Source of the DNA: Kineosporia babensis
GTDB taxonomy: Bacteria > Actinomycetota > Actinomycetes > Actinomycetales > Kineosporiaceae
Direction: 5' to 3'
Assembly (NCBI RefSeq): GCF_021129305.1
Contig: NZ_JAJOMB010000007.1
Span: 186,001 to 250,000 of the forward strand
DNA: 64,000 nt
Position numbers and translations under genes: made by a program
Part shown: positions 1 to 8,576 of the stretch, in pieces
Layout: each line of letters opens with the position of its first letter
Position numbering within the stretch: the stretch's first letter is position 1
Notes under the pieces: generated by a model
What the model was told of the DNA's origin: nothing
Database searches by the model: none
The model's input: the letters and a program-made list of their open reading frames with translations, nothing else

Positions 1-2
1 AC

Positions 3-1433
3 GCCCGCTCGGCCGGGGCCGGCCACGCCGACCTTCGGGTGCAGCGGATGCGCACCGGCACGATGCAGCTGCGCGACGCCCGGCTCTCCTCCAGCTCCGA
101 CGTGGCGGCCGCCGGACTGGCCGTGCGGGTGCTGTTGGACGGGGTCTGGGGTTTCGCCGCCACCGACGAGCTCACCCCGGCCGCTGCGGTGGCCACCGCC
201 GAGCGGGCGCTGGAGGTGGCCCGGATCTCCCGGCCACTGGTGGCCGAGCGGGTCGAACTGGCGCCCGAGCCGGTGCACGCCGACGCCCGCTGGGTCTCCT
301 CCTACCGGCAGGACCCGTTCGCGGTGCCGGTGGCCGAGCGGGCCCGGCACCTGGCCGGCTGGGCAGGCACGCTGCTGGCCACCGACGGGGTGGACCACTG
401 CGACATCCGGCTGAACCTGGCCAAGGAGCAGAAGTTCTACGCCGACCTGGCCGGCACCGTCACCCGGCAGCAGCGGGTCCTGATCGAGCCGGAGATCACC
501 GTGGTGGCGATCGCCCCCGACGGCCCGGAGTCGATGCGCTCGCTGGCCCCGCCGACCGCGCGCGGCTGGGAGTACCTGACCGGCGAGGGCTGGGACTGGG
601 ACGCCGAGATCGCCGGCCTGCCGGAGCACCTGGCCGAGCGGGTGAAGGCGCCGGGGGTCGAGGCCGGTGACTACGACCTGGTGATCGACCCGTCCAACCT
701 GTGGCTGACCATCCACGAGTCGGTCGGGCACGCCACCGAGCTGGACCGTTCGCTGGGCTACGAGGCAGCCTACGCCGGGACGAGTTTCGCCCGGCTCGAG
801 GGCCTGGGCACGTTCGGCTACGGCAGCGACCTGATGAACGTCACCGCCGACCGCACCGTCGAGCACGGCGGCGCCACCATCGGTTTCGACGACGAGGGCG
901 TGGCCACCCGCTCCTGGGACCTGGTCCGGGACGGTGTGCTGACCGGCTTCCAGCTGGACCGGGCGATGGCTGCACGCTGCGGGTTCGAGGCCTCGAACGG
1001 CTGCGCCTACGCCGATTCGGCGCTGAACGTGCCGGTGCAGCGGATGGCCAATGTCAGCCTGCAGGCCGCCGCCGACTCCACCACGACGCAGGACCTGATC
1101 GGCGGGGTGCAGGACGGCCTGTACGTGGTCGGCGACAAGTCCTGGTCGATCGACATGCAGCGGTACAACTTCCAGTTCACCGCGCAGCGCTTCTACCGGA
1201 TCCGCAACGGCGAGCTGGCCGGGCAGGTGAAGGACGCCGCGTACCAGGGCTCCACGCCGAGCTTCTGGGGTTCGCTGAAGGGCCTGGGCGGCTCGGGCAC
1301 GTATTACCTCGGCGGCGCCTCGAACTGCGGCAAGGCCCAGCCCGGGCAGGCCGCCTGGGTCAGCCACGGCGCTCCGGCAACGCTTTTCGAGCAGGTCAAG
1401 GTGCTGAACACGCGCAGCGAGGGGGGACGATGA
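3..1433 (+). CDS. tldD: TldD-like metalloprotease subunit (5' end outside window)
   Basis: Subunit of the TldD/TldE (PmbA) zinc protease, a cytoplasmic heterodimer that in other bacteria degrades unfolded peptides and matures some modified peptides. The HExxxH zinc motif (HESVGH) lies about 226-231 residues after the internal GTG at position 39, followed by the usual ELDR context. The frame stays open to the window edge, and the residues before that GTG (HADLRVQRMRTG) match the family N-terminus, so the true start is upstream and the gene is truncated by the window. It overlaps tldE by 4 bases (ATGA), which indicates translational coupling. Confidence 0.9.
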   Translation, partial: ARSAGAGHADLRVQRMRTGTMQLRDARLSSSSDVAAAGLAVRVLLDGVWGFAATDELTPAAAVATAERALEVARISRPLVAERVELAPEPVHADARWVSSYRQDPFAVPVAERARHLAGWAGTLLATDGVDHCDIRLNLAKEQKFYADLAGTVTRQQRVLIEPEITVVAIAPDGPESMRSLAPPTARGWEYLTGEGWDWDAEIAGLPEHLAERVKAPGVEAGDYDLVIDPSNLWLTIHESVGHATELDRSLGYEAAYAGTSFARLEGLGTFGYGSDLMNVTADRTVEHGGATIGFDDEGVATRSWDLVRDGVLTGFQLDRAMAARCGFEASNGCAYADSALNVPVQRMANVSLQAAADSTTTQDLIGGVQDGLYVVGDKSWSIDMQRYNFQFTAQRFYRIRNGELAGQVKDAAYQGSTPSFWGSLKGLGGSGTYYLGGASNCGKAQPGQAAWVSHGAPATLFEQVKVLNTRSEGGR

Positions 1434-2818
1434 GCGCCGGCTTCGTCGAGATCGCGCTGGCCGAGGTCAAGGCCCTGGGCCCGGATCTCGGTGCCGCGGT
1501 GCTGGTCTCGCAGTCCTCCACGGTGAACCTGCGCTGGGCGCTGAGCGGGCTGACCACCAACGGCCTGACCTCCTCGCGAAGCGTCACCGTGATCGTCGGC
1601 GCCCCGGTCAGCGGTGGCACCGGCGCGGGGGTGCTCAGCCGGGAAGGGCTGGACGCCGAGGGTGTGCGGGCCCTGGTCCGCGACACCGTCGCCCTGGCCC
1701 GCGAGGCCGAACCCGCCGAGGATGCAGCACCTTTCGTCACCGGCGAGGAACTGCCCGGTTTCGCCGATCCGGCCGCCGAGACCGGGGCCTCCACCCTGGC
1801 CGGGGTCGCCGAGGCGCTGGGCGAGGTGTTCGGGCGCTCCCGCGCGCAGCAGCGCGAGTCGTTCGGTTTCGCCCTGCACGAGGTGGTCACCACCTGGCTG
1901 GGCACCAGCGGCGGCCTGCGCTACCGGCACGAGCAGCCGCGCGGCACCATCGAGCTGACCGGAAAGGCCGGGGCCCGCAGCCGTTCCGCCTACCTGGCCG
2001 GGGCCACCCGGGACTTCAGCGACGTGGACGTGCTGGCGATGGACGACGAGATCGCCACCCGGCTGCGCTGGCAGGAACGCCAGATCGAGGTCAAGCCGGG
2101 CCGTTACACCACCGTGCTGCCGCCGACCTCCACCGCCGACCTGATGATCTACTACCTGTGGTCGTCCGACGCGCGGACCGCGCACGAGGGCCGCAGCGTG
2201 TTCTCCCGGACCGGCGGCGGTACCCGGGTGGGCGAGCAGATCAGCAGCACCCCGCTCAGTCTGCTCAGCGACCCGCACCACTTCGGGCTGGGTTGCGCCG
2301 ACCGGGTTCTCAGCACCTCCTCCTCGCCGATGGCCTCGGTCTTCGACAACGGCCTGGACGCTCCTTCGGCGACCTGGCTGGAGCGGGGCACGATCAGCGC
2401 GCTGCCGACCACCCGGCACACCGCGGGCCTGACCGGGCTGCCGGTGAATCCCCCGGCCGACAACCTGATCCTGACCGGCGAGGGCGGTACCGGCAGCACG
2501 CTGGACCTGCTCGAGGGGGTCAGCAACGGACTGCTGCTGAGCTCGATGTGGTACATCCGCGAGGTGGATCCGCAGACCCTGCTGCTGACCGGGCTGACCC
2601 GGGACGGCGTCTACGTGGTGGAGAACGGCGAAGTGGTGGGCGCCACCTCGAACTTCCGCTACAACGAGAGCCCGGTCGACCTGCTCGGCCGGGTCGAGGC
2701 GTACGGCGCCAGCGAGATCTGCCTGAGCCGGGAATGGGGCGAGTGGTTCACCCGCACCGCCATGCCGGCCCTGCGGATCAGCGACTTCAACATGTCCACG
2801 GTCGCTGAAGGATCCTGA
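1430..2818 (+). CDS. tldE: TldE/PmbA-like partner protease subunit
   Basis: Partner of the upstream TldD. In the family TldE carries no HExxxH zinc site, and none is visible here. The 462-residue length is normal. The start is the ATG inside the ATGA overlap with the tldD stop; an in-frame opening continues upstream inside tldD but encodes only an arginine-rich shadow. The C-terminal half (for example GLLLSSMWYIREVDPQT and VENGEVVGATSNFRYNESP) is typical of the PmbA/TldD superfamily. A strong hairpin follows the stop, so this two-gene unit probably ends here. Confidence 0.9.
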   Translation: MSAGFVEIALAEVKALGPDLGAAVLVSQSSTVNLRWALSGLTTNGLTSSRSVTVIVGAPVSGGTGAGVLSREGLDAEGVRALVRDTVALAREAEPAEDAAPFVTGEELPGFADPAAETGASTLAGVAEALGEVFGRSRAQQRESFGFALHEVVTTWLGTSGGLRYRHEQPRGTIELTGKAGARSRSAYLAGATRDFSDVDVLAMDDEIATRLRWQERQIEVKPGRYTTVLPPTSTADLMIYYLWSSDARTAHEGRSVFSRTGGGTRVGEQISSTPLSLLSDPHHFGLGCADRVLSTSSSPMASVFDNGLDAPSATWLERGTISALPTTRHTAGLTGLPVNPPADNLILTGEGGTGSTLDLLEGVSNGLLLSSMWYIREVDPQTLLLTGLTRDGVYVVENGEVVGATSNFRYNESPVDLLGRVEAYGASEICLSREWGEWFTRTAMPALRISDFNMSTVAEGS

Positions 2819-2830
2819 AAGGCAACCACG

Positions 2831-2873
2831 TACGGACGTCCGCGAGCCTTCCCGAGGCCCGCGGACGTCCGTA
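2831..2873. terminator. Bidirectional terminator hairpin between tldE and the SDR gene
   Basis: A perfect 14-bp inverted repeat (2831-2844 with 2860-2873) encloses a loop that itself contains a short GCCT/AGGC stem. It lies between the convergent ends of tldE and the SDR gene, 12 bases after tldE, so it can serve both strands. There is no clear T-tract. Confidence 0.7.
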
Positions 2874-2886
2874 AGTTCCTGGGTTC

Positions 2887-3660
2887 TCAGTAGCCGTGCG
2901 AGAGCCCGCCGTCGACGGCCAGCATCGTGCCGGTGACGAAACTGGCTGCGGGAGAGAGCAGGAAGACCGCGGGCCGGGCGAACTCGAGCGGTTCGCCGTA
3001 GCGCCCCAACGGAATTCGCGCCTCCTGCTGCCGGCGGGCCTCCTCCGGACGCCCGGAGGCGGCGTCCAGCGAGCGCACCCGGTCGGTGTCGATCCGGCCC
3101 GGCAGGATGCCGTTGACCCGGACGTTGCGCTCCCCCAGCTCGTTGGCCAGCGACTTGGCCGCCATCGCGAGCCCGGGCCGCAGCCCGTTGGACAGCGCCA
3201 GGCCGGACACCGGTTCGCGGACGGAGGTGGACAGCACCATCACCACCGAACCGCCCTCGCGAGAGGCCAGTTTGCCGATGGTGCGGGCCAGCCGCAGCGG
3301 GCCCAGGAAGGTCTCCTCGAACGAGCTGCGCCAGGCGCCGTCCTCGAGGTCCATCACCGTGCCCGGCGGCGGCCCGCCCACGCTGATCAGCCCGCCGTCC
3401 AGCCGTCCGTAACGCGCTACGGCGGCGGCCACCAGGCAGGTCTCGATGCCAGGTTCGCTGATGTCACCGGGGACCGCGATCGCCCGCTCCGGGCCACCGA
3501 GCGCGGCCGCCGTGGCTTTGAGCTCCTCCTCGCTGCGCGAGCAGAGCACCATCCGGGCGCCTTCGGCGGCCAGCAGTTCTGCGCAGGCCCGGCCGAGCCC
3601 TCGAGAAGCCCCGGTGACCACGTACACCCGGTCAGACAGACCCAGATCCATCGAGTTCAT
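2887..3660 (-). CDS. Atypical short-chain dehydrogenase/reductase-like protein
   Basis: A Rossmann-fold SDR of 257 residues. The nucleotide motif TGASRGLG is at residues 16-23 and the C-terminal VTGTMLAVDGG is typical. The catalytic YxxxK is absent: the aligned stretch, about 12 residues after the STS serine at 144-146, reads SNGLR (157-161). This matches a known FabG-like subgroup without the canonical tetrad, so a conventional alcohol or ketone oxidoreductase role should not be assumed. The gene stands alone, and its 5' end faces pheA across 194 bases that contain a perfect 12-bp palindrome. The start could also be the ATG at 3651. Confidence 0.8.
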   Translation of the reverse strand: MNSMDLGLSDRVYVVTGASRGLGRACAELLAAEGARMVLCSRSEEELKATAAALGGPERAIAVPGDISEPGIETCLVAAAVARYGRLDGGLISVGGPPPGTVMDLEDGAWRSSFEETFLGPLRLARTIGKLASREGGSVVMVLSTSVREPVSGLALSNGLRPGLAMAAKSLANELGERNVRVNGILPGRIDTDRVRSLDAASGRPEEARRQQEARIPLGRYGEPLEFARPAVFLLSPAASFVTGTMLAVDGGLSHGY

Positions 3661-3747
3661 TCCGTTCTACCCGCACGCGCCGGGGCCCCCTGCACCGGTC
3701 GTCGCACCCACCCGCATCACCCCAACGACGCACGGTGACTGATCGAA

Positions 3748-3759
3748 CACTCTAGAGTG
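3748..3759. promoter_or_regulatory. Perfect 12-bp palindrome, candidate operator
   Basis: CACTCTAGAGTG in the intergenic space between the divergent SDR and pheA genes. It contains a TAGAGT hexamer (TAnnnT, -10-like) on both strands, so a dimeric repressor bound here would cover possible promoters in both directions. No regulator gene is adjacent, so the cognate factor is unknown. Confidence 0.4.
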
Positions 3760-3854
3760 ATTTGCCGGGACGGTCGCGCAGCGCGGGTCCTCCGATCGGA
3801 CGGCCTTGAACTGCGGTGCGACCCTCCCGGTGGATGCGGCATGATCTGAGCATC

Positions 3855-4718
3855 ATGAATACCCGCACCCGGCGGATCGCGTTCCAGGGAGAACTGGGCG
3901 CCAATTCGCACATCGCCTGCCGTGACGTCTATCCCGACTACGAGCCGCTGCCGTTCCGCACCTTTGAGGAGTGCTTCGGCGCGCTCGGCGACGGCACCGC
4001 CGATCTGGCGATGATCCCGGTGGAGAACTCCACCGCCGGCCGGGTGGCGGACATCCACTACCTGCTGCCCGAGTCCCAGGTGCACATCATTGGCGAGTAC
4101 TTCCTGCCGATCCGCCACCAGTTACTCGGCCTGCCGGGCACCCGGCTGGAGGCGATCAAGACCGCGCGCAGCCACCCTCAGGCGCTGGACCAGTGCCGCA
4201 ACGCCCTGCGCGAGCTGGGGATCAGCGCCGAGGTGGCGCTGGACACGGCCGGCAGCGCCCGCGAGCTGTCGGAGTCCCGGGACGAGACGGTCGCCTCGAT
4301 CGCGACCACCCTGGCGGCCGAGGTCTACGGCCTGGAGATCCTGCGCGCCGACATCGAGGACGAGGCGCACAACACCACCCGGTTCATCATCCTCTCCCCT
4401 GAGAACCTGCGCGCCGCGCCCGGAATCGGGCCGATCGTGACGACCTTCGTGTTCGGGGTGCGCAACATCCCGGCGGCGCTGTACAAGGCGCTGGGCGGGT
4501 TCGCCACCAACGGCGTGAACATGACCAAGCTGGAGAGCTACATGGTGAACGGGCAGTTCACCGCCACCCGCTTCCTCGCCGACATCGACGGGCACCCGGA
4601 CGAGCCGCACGTGGCCCGGGCGTTCGAGGAGCTCAGCTTCTTCGCCGAGGTGCGGATGCTCGGGGTGTACCGGGCCAGCCCGTTCCGCGAGCAGCAGCGC
4701 CTGCAGGTTCAGCGGTAG
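3855..4718 (+). CDS. pheA: Prephenate dehydratase
   Basis: Converts prephenate to phenylpyruvate in phenylalanine synthesis. The 287 residues comprise the periplasmic-binding-like dehydratase fold (start IAFQGELGANSH; catalytic TRF in NTTRF) and a C-terminal ACT domain for feedback control. The ACT effector loop reads LESYM, as in many alphaproteobacterial enzymes, instead of the ESRP found in most others. I chose the ATG at 3855 because conserved sequence begins directly after it; an opening 39 bases upstream adds unconserved residues. The 3' end overlaps the convergent SURF1 gene by 10 bases. Confidence 0.93.
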   Translation: MNTRTRRIAFQGELGANSHIACRDVYPDYEPLPFRTFEECFGALGDGTADLAMIPVENSTAGRVADIHYLLPESQVHIIGEYFLPIRHQLLGLPGTRLEAIKTARSHPQALDQCRNALRELGISAEVALDTAGSARELSESRDETVASIATTLAAEVYGLEILRADIEDEAHNTTRFIILSPENLRAAPGIGPIVTTFVFGVRNIPAALYKALGGFATNGVNMTKLESYMVNGQFTATRFLADIDGHPDEPHVARAFEELSFFAEVRMLGVYRASPFREQQRLQVQR

Positions 4719-5605
4719 GTGGCGCGGGTGAGAGTCGGGGGGCCTTCGTCCTCCGGCTCTTCCTCTTCCTCCGCCTCCTCGTCGCGGCGGCGCACCTCGC
4801 GGACCAGGGCCACCCCGAACAGGATGTAGGCGATGATCGCGAAGCTGTCCCACTGCACCGAGTAGGACAGGTTGATCCCGAGGCCGACCTCCGGCTCCTC
4901 CGCGGCGGCCGGCGTGTCGGCGGCCTGCGGGTCCTCGCTCACCAGAGCCCCGAACGCCCCGACCACCGGCCCTTCGACGCCGGTCTGCTCGGTCAGCGCG
5001 GGCACGTTGATCCGCACCGCCTGCCCCTCGGGGGCGCCGCGATCGCTCACCGGTTCGCTGGGCCGTAGCCGCGATACGACGGTGACCTCCCCGCTCGGCG
5101 GGGCCGGCACCGAGTCGGGCTTGGCGGCGTCGGCGACCCCGGCCGGGATCCAGCCGCGGTCGACGAACAGCACCGAGCCGTCCTCGGTCTGCAGCGGAAC
5201 CACCACCAGGTAGCCGTTCTGCTGGTTGCCGCCGCTCACCCCGACCTGCCCGGCCTGGCCCACCTGCTCGTGCGGGCGGTTGCGGATCAGCACGGTCTGC
5301 TCGGCCAGGTATTCGCCGGTCACGGTGACCTGGCGCCACTCCAGATCGGCGGGCAGCGTGCCGGTGGGGGTGCGCTGCCCGGCCGGGATCAGCTCGGCCA
5401 GCGGCACCGGATCGGCGTCGTAGTTGGCCTCGATCAGCTGGTTGCGCTCGGACCGGGCCTCGTGCCGGCCGAACTGCCAGCGGCCCAGGATCACGAAGAT
5501 CACCGAGATCACCACGATCCCGACCAGGGCCGCCAGCCAGCCGCGTTCGCGCAGCAGGGCGGCCGCGGCCTTGGTCATGCCCCAGAAGCCACGCTTGCGC
5601 GTCAT
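4709..5605 (-). CDS. SURF1-family cytochrome oxidase assembly protein
   Basis: Membrane protein for cytochrome c oxidase (haem a centre) assembly. It has the SURF1 layout: one N-terminal transmembrane helix (WLAALVGIVVISVIFVILG) running into GRWQFGRHEARSERN, an extracytoplasmic body with VTVTGEY, IRNRP and LFVDRGWIP, and a second helix near the C-terminus before an acidic tail. Length is 298 residues. The ATG overlaps the stop of the small upstream gene (ATGA), so the two are co-translated; the long upstream extension of this frame is a shadow of that gene. Confidence 0.9.
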   Translation of the reverse strand: MTRKRGFWGMTKAAAALLRERGWLAALVGIVVISVIFVILGRWQFGRHEARSERNQLIEANYDADPVPLAELIPAGQRTPTGTLPADLEWRQVTVTGEYLAEQTVLIRNRPHEQVGQAGQVGVSGGNQQNGYLVVVPLQTEDGSVLFVDRGWIPAGVADAAKPDSVPAPPSGEVTVVSRLRPSEPVSDRGAPEGQAVRINVPALTEQTGVEGPVVGAFGALVSEDPQAADTPAAAEEPEVGLGINLSYSVQWDSFAIIAYILFGVALVREVRRRDEEAEEEEEPEDEGPPTLTRATYR

Positions 5606-5808
5606 GTCAGTTCCTTGGTGCTCACGGTGTCCTTCAGGAAGCCGCGCAGGCTGAGGAACTCCTCCAGCGAGGCCCGGTGATCGTCGCAGGCGGTCCAGAT
5701 CTTGCGCCGCTCGGGCGTGTGCAGCTTGGGGTTGTTCCAGCGCAGCGCCCACTGCGCGGCCGCGCGGCAGCCTCGGGCACTGCACGTCGGATCCTGCCGT
5801 TCGGTCAC
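5602..5808 (-). CDS. Small Cys/His protein coupled to SURF1
   Basis: A 68-residue conserved-type actinobacterial protein of unknown function. C9, C14, C41 and H44 (Cx4C, CxxH) look able to bind a metal, and the central WNNPKLHTPERRKIW segment is distinctive. The GTG at 5808 is chosen because the upstream reading frame is compositionally random and crosses a terminator hairpin. The 4-base overlap with SURF1 suggests a shared role in oxidase assembly or metal delivery, which is inference from position only. Confidence 0.7.
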   Translation of the reverse strand: MTERQDPTCSARGCRAAAQWALRWNNPKLHTPERRKIWTACDDHRASLEEFLSLRGFLKDTVSTKELT

Positions 5809-5829
5809 GACGACAGTCTGCCAAAAGGC

Positions 5830-5867
5830 GAACGCCGGGCGGCCACGGGGGATGCCGCCCGGCGTTC
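5830..5867 (-). terminator. Intrinsic terminator or attenuator upstream of the SURF1 operon
   Basis: A perfect 14-bp inverted repeat (5830-5843 with 5854-5867) with a 10-base loop. On the minus strand it is followed by a short CTTTT run. It lies 100 bases after the DUF3099 stop and 21 bases before the small Cys/His gene, so it may end DUF3099 transcription or attenuate read-through into SURF1. Confidence 0.75.
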
Positions 5868-5967
5868 TGGTGCGCGGCCCGACGGGGGATGCAGGCCGCG
5901 CTCCAGAAGTATGACACGGATCGGTGTCAGACTGACCCACCAATCAGGAGGCCATTCGTGTGACTTC

Positions 5968-6438
5968 TCAGCCCGCCGGTTCGGACGAGGTGGGCGAATC
6001 CGCCGCGAAAACGGCATCCGGGCGCGCGTTGTCCTGGGCGAAAGATTGCGCGGACACTGACTTATCGCGCGAATCCGGCCGAATCGGGCGTTCGGGCTCG
6101 TGGATCGTCATCTTGATCTGCTCGTCCACCGGCGCGCCGGACGAGGGCAGACTGACGTGGATCTGCGGGGTGACCGGGGCCGGGCCCGCACCGCTGCGGC
6201 GCTTGTCCACGGCGTTGGCCATCACGACCGCGATGTAGGGCAGGATCACCGCGCCGATCGCGAACAGCCACCAGGACCAGTGGCGCCACTGGGCGTGCAC
6301 GACGATGGCCATCACCACGCAGACCACGCGCAGGCTCATCGAGATCAGGTAGCGGCGGATCCGCGCATCCAGGTCGTCCGAATGCGGTGAGGCGGCGCCG
6401 GTGATGCTGTGGACCGGTTCCTCTTCGCCTCTGTTCAC
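5968..6438 (-). CDS. DUF3099-family membrane protein
   Basis: A 156-residue protein with the DUF3099 signature: a short N-terminal tail, RIRRYLISMSLRVVCVV, a first membrane helix, a W-rich turn (WRHWSWW) and a second helix ending LPYIAVVMANAVDKRR. The C-terminal half is polar and probably cytoplasmic. The function of the family is unknown; it is confined to actinobacteria. It is a single gene with a terminator downstream at 5830-5867. Confidence 0.8.
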   Translation of the reverse strand: MNRGEEEPVHSITGAASPHSDDLDARIRRYLISMSLRVVCVVMAIVVHAQWRHWSWWLFAIGAVILPYIAVVMANAVDKRRSGAGPAPVTPQIHVSLPSSGAPVDEQIKMTIHEPERPIRPDSRDKSVSAQSFAQDNARPDAVFAADSPTSSEPAG

Positions 6439-6527
6439 CCGGTAACCGTACGCCTGCCCCGGCCGACTTCCAGTTGTGGGTGAGCCGGTGGTGCGGTGTC
6501 CGGTTCCTCACGAGGGAACTCCGGGCT

Positions 6528-6570
6528 GACGGCCCGGGAGCGCAGATGCTGCCACGCGCTCCCGGCCGTC
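6528..6570 (-). terminator. Hairpin downstream of the small HTH gene
   Basis: A stem of about 15 bp (6528-6543 with 6556-6570, one bulged C) with a 12-base loop, 42 bases after the HTH gene on its strand. It has no T-tract, so it is either a GC-rich actinobacterial terminator or a 3'-end stabilising hairpin. Confidence 0.5.
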
Positions 6571-6611
6571 AACACAGCTGGTTGCTGGTGGTGCTGTGGT
6601 TCGACGGGTCG

Positions 6612-6830
6612 TCAGTGCTGCTTGGCCTTGCCGCGGGTGGCTCCACCCCGGCCGCGCAGCTGGACCTCGTTCTCGGTGAGGATGCGATGGACGAACCCGT
6701 AGGACCGTCCTGTCTCCTCCGCCAGGGCGCGGATACTCGAGCCCGACGTGTACTTCTTCTTCAGTTCGCCCGCCAGCTTCGAACGATCGGTGCCCGTGAT
6801 CCGGGCTCCCTTCTTGACACTCTCGGCCAC
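6612..6830 (-). CDS. Small helix-turn-helix protein (HTH_58 type)
   Basis: A 72-residue basic protein with one helix-turn-helix (ASIRALAEETGRSYGFVHRIL-like, about residues 30-52) and a GRGGATRGK tail. Such small HTH proteins are widely conserved in actinobacteria. The GTG at 6830 is chosen because AGGAGG lies at ideal spacing before it; upstream residues are unconserved. It sits 147 bases downstream of the ABC-F gene on the same strand and has its own hairpin. Its targets cannot be inferred. Confidence 0.75.
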   Translation of the reverse strand: MAESVKKGARITGTDRSKLAGELKKKYTSGSSIRALAEETGRSYGFVHRILTENEVQLRGRGGATRGKAKQH

Positions 6831-6977
6831 GAATCCTCCTCGAACGTGTGTCGTTCTCGACCATGGTGATCGCGACTGACACATCCGGCCACTCGACGCG
6901 CCACGCAAAGTGACGCCTCGGGCATTCTTTTCAAGGCGGTTCAGGAGGGACGAAAGCGGAAAGCCCTGTGCTGCAGG

Positions 6978-8576
6978 TCAGGCGAGGGTGACCAGATCCA
7001 GGTAGCCCTTGTTCCAAAGATCCTCTTCGCCGTCGGGCAGCAGAACCACCCGTTCGGGGTTGAGTGCCTCCACCGCACCCTCGTCGTGGGTGACCAGAAT
7101 GATCGCGCCCTCGTAGCGGCGCAGGGCGTCCAGGACCTCTTCCCGGCTGGCCGGGTCGAGGTTGTTGGTGGGCTCGTCCAGCAGCAGCACGTTGGCCCCG
7201 GAGACCACCAGGGTGGCCAGCGCCAGCCGGGTCTTCTCACCGCCGGAGAGCACCCCGGCCGGCTTGTCCGCGTCGTCACCGCTGAACAGGAACGAGCCGA
7301 GCACGGTGCGCACCTGGGTGTCGGTCAGGTCGGGCGAGGCCGAGCGCATGTTCTCCAGCACGGTGCGGCTGGTGTCCAGGGTCTCGTGCTCCTGCGCGTA
7401 GTAGCCCAGGCGCAGCCCGTGACCGGCCACCACCTCGCCGGTGTCGGGCTTCTCGATCCCGCCCAGCATCCGCAGCAGCGTGGTCTTGCCGGCGCCGTTC
7501 AGGCCCAGCACGACCACCCGCGAGCCCCGGTCGATGGCCAGCGAGACGTCGGTGAAGACCTCCAGGCTGCCGTACGTCTTGCTGAGCCCTTCGGCGGTGA
7601 TCGGGGTGCGCCCGCACGGGGCCGGGGTGGGGAAACGCAGCTTGGCCACCTTGTCGGCCTTGCGGGACTCCTCCAGGCCGGACAGCAGCTTCTCGGCCCG
7701 CTTGGCCATGTTCTGCGCGGCGGTGGCCTTGGTGGCCTTGGCCCGCATCTTGTCGGCCTGGGCCATCAGCACCGAGGCCTTCTTCTCGGCGTTCTGCCGC
7801 TCCCGGCGCCGGCGCTTCTCGTCGGTCTCGCGGGCCTCCAGGTACTTCTTCCAGCCGACGTTGTACACGTCCAGCGCGGAGCGGTTGGCGTCCAGGTGGT
7901 AGACCTGGTTGACCACGGCCTCCAGCAGCTCGACGTCGTGGCTGATCACGATCAGGCCGCCGCTCCAGACCTTCAGGAAGTCGCGCAGCCAGGCGATCGA
8001 GTCGGCGTCCAGGTGGTTGGTGGGCTCGTCCAGCAGCAGCGTGTCGGAGCCGGAGAACAGGATCCGGGCCAGTTCGACCCGGCGGCGCTGACCACCCGAG
8101 AGGGTGCCCAGCGGCTGCTCCAGCACCCGGTCGGGCAGGGCCAGGCTGGCGCAGATGGTGGCCGCCTCGCTCTCGGCCGCGTACCCGCCACCGGCCACGA
8201 ACTCCGCCTCGAGCCGGGAGTAGCGCTCCATCGCCGCGTCCCGAGTCTCGTCGATCACGCTGGCCATCTCGCCCTCGGTCTCGCGCATCCGGCGGATGAT
8301 GTCGTCCAGGCCGCGGGCGCTGAGCACCCGGTCGCGGGCCAGGATGGACAGGTCGGCGGTGCGCGGGTCCTGCGGCAGATAACCCACCTGGCCCCCGCGC
8401 GAGACCGTGCCGGCGGCGGGCTGGCCCTCCCCCGCGAGCACCTTGGTCAGCGTGGTCTTCCCGGCCCCGTTGCGGCCGACCAGCCCGACCCGCTGGCCCG
8501 GGCCGACCCGGAAGTTGGCGTTCTCGACCAGAAGGCGGGAGCCGGCGCGCAGCTCTACACCGGTGGCGGTGATCAT
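6978..8576 (-). CDS. ABC-F family ATPase (ribosome-associated translation factor)
   Basis: A soluble twin-ATPase protein of 532 residues with no membrane segments. Walker A motifs are GRNGAGKTT (N-terminal) and GLNGAGKTT (C-terminal), signatures are LSGGQ and LSGGE, and both Walker B motifs read LLLDEPTN. The inter-domain linker (around ARETDEKRRRRERQNAEKK) is basic and helical, as in ABC-F proteins that act at the ribosomal E site. It could be a housekeeping factor or an antibiotic-protection type; the sequence does not decide. The start is ATG with AGGAG 10 bases upstream. Confidence 0.88.
   Translation of the reverse strand: MITATGVELRAGSRLLVENANFRVGPGQRVGLVGRNGAGKTTLTKVLAGEGQPAAGTVSRGGQVGYLPQDPRTADLSILARDRVLSARGLDDIIRRMRETEGEMASVIDETRDAAMERYSRLEAEFVAGGGYAAESEAATICASLALPDRVLEQPLGTLSGGQRRRVELARILFSGSDTLLLDEPTNHLDADSIAWLRDFLKVWSGGLIVISHDVELLEAVVNQVYHLDANRSALDVYNVGWKKYLEARETDEKRRRRERQNAEKKASVLMAQADKMRAKATKATAAQNMAKRAEKLLSGLEESRKADKVAKLRFPTPAPCGRTPITAEGLSKTYGSLEVFTDVSLAIDRGSRVVVLGLNGAGKTTLLRMLGGIEKPDTGEVVAGHGLRLGYYAQEHETLDTSRTVLENMRSASPDLTDTQVRTVLGSFLFSGDDADKPAGVLSGGEKTRLALATLVVSGANVLLLDEPTNNLDPASREEVLDALRRYEGAIILVTHDEGAVEALNPERVVLLPDGEEDLWNKGYLDLVTLA

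Noticed and set aside
701-1429. Upstream in-frame extension of tldE inside tldD.
   Set aside because: Arginine-rich shadow sequence; the ATGA overlap gives a conserved start at 1430.
2831-2873. Fourth member of the 33-nt hairpin family.
   Set aside because: It contains GGACG but has a 15-base loop with an inner stem and no GTGCGC block; treated as an ordinary terminator.
5960-6238. Plus-strand frame with an AGGAGG-like site before GTG 5960.
   Set aside because: Entirely antisense to DUF3099, whose family residues are clear; the protein has no recognisable features.
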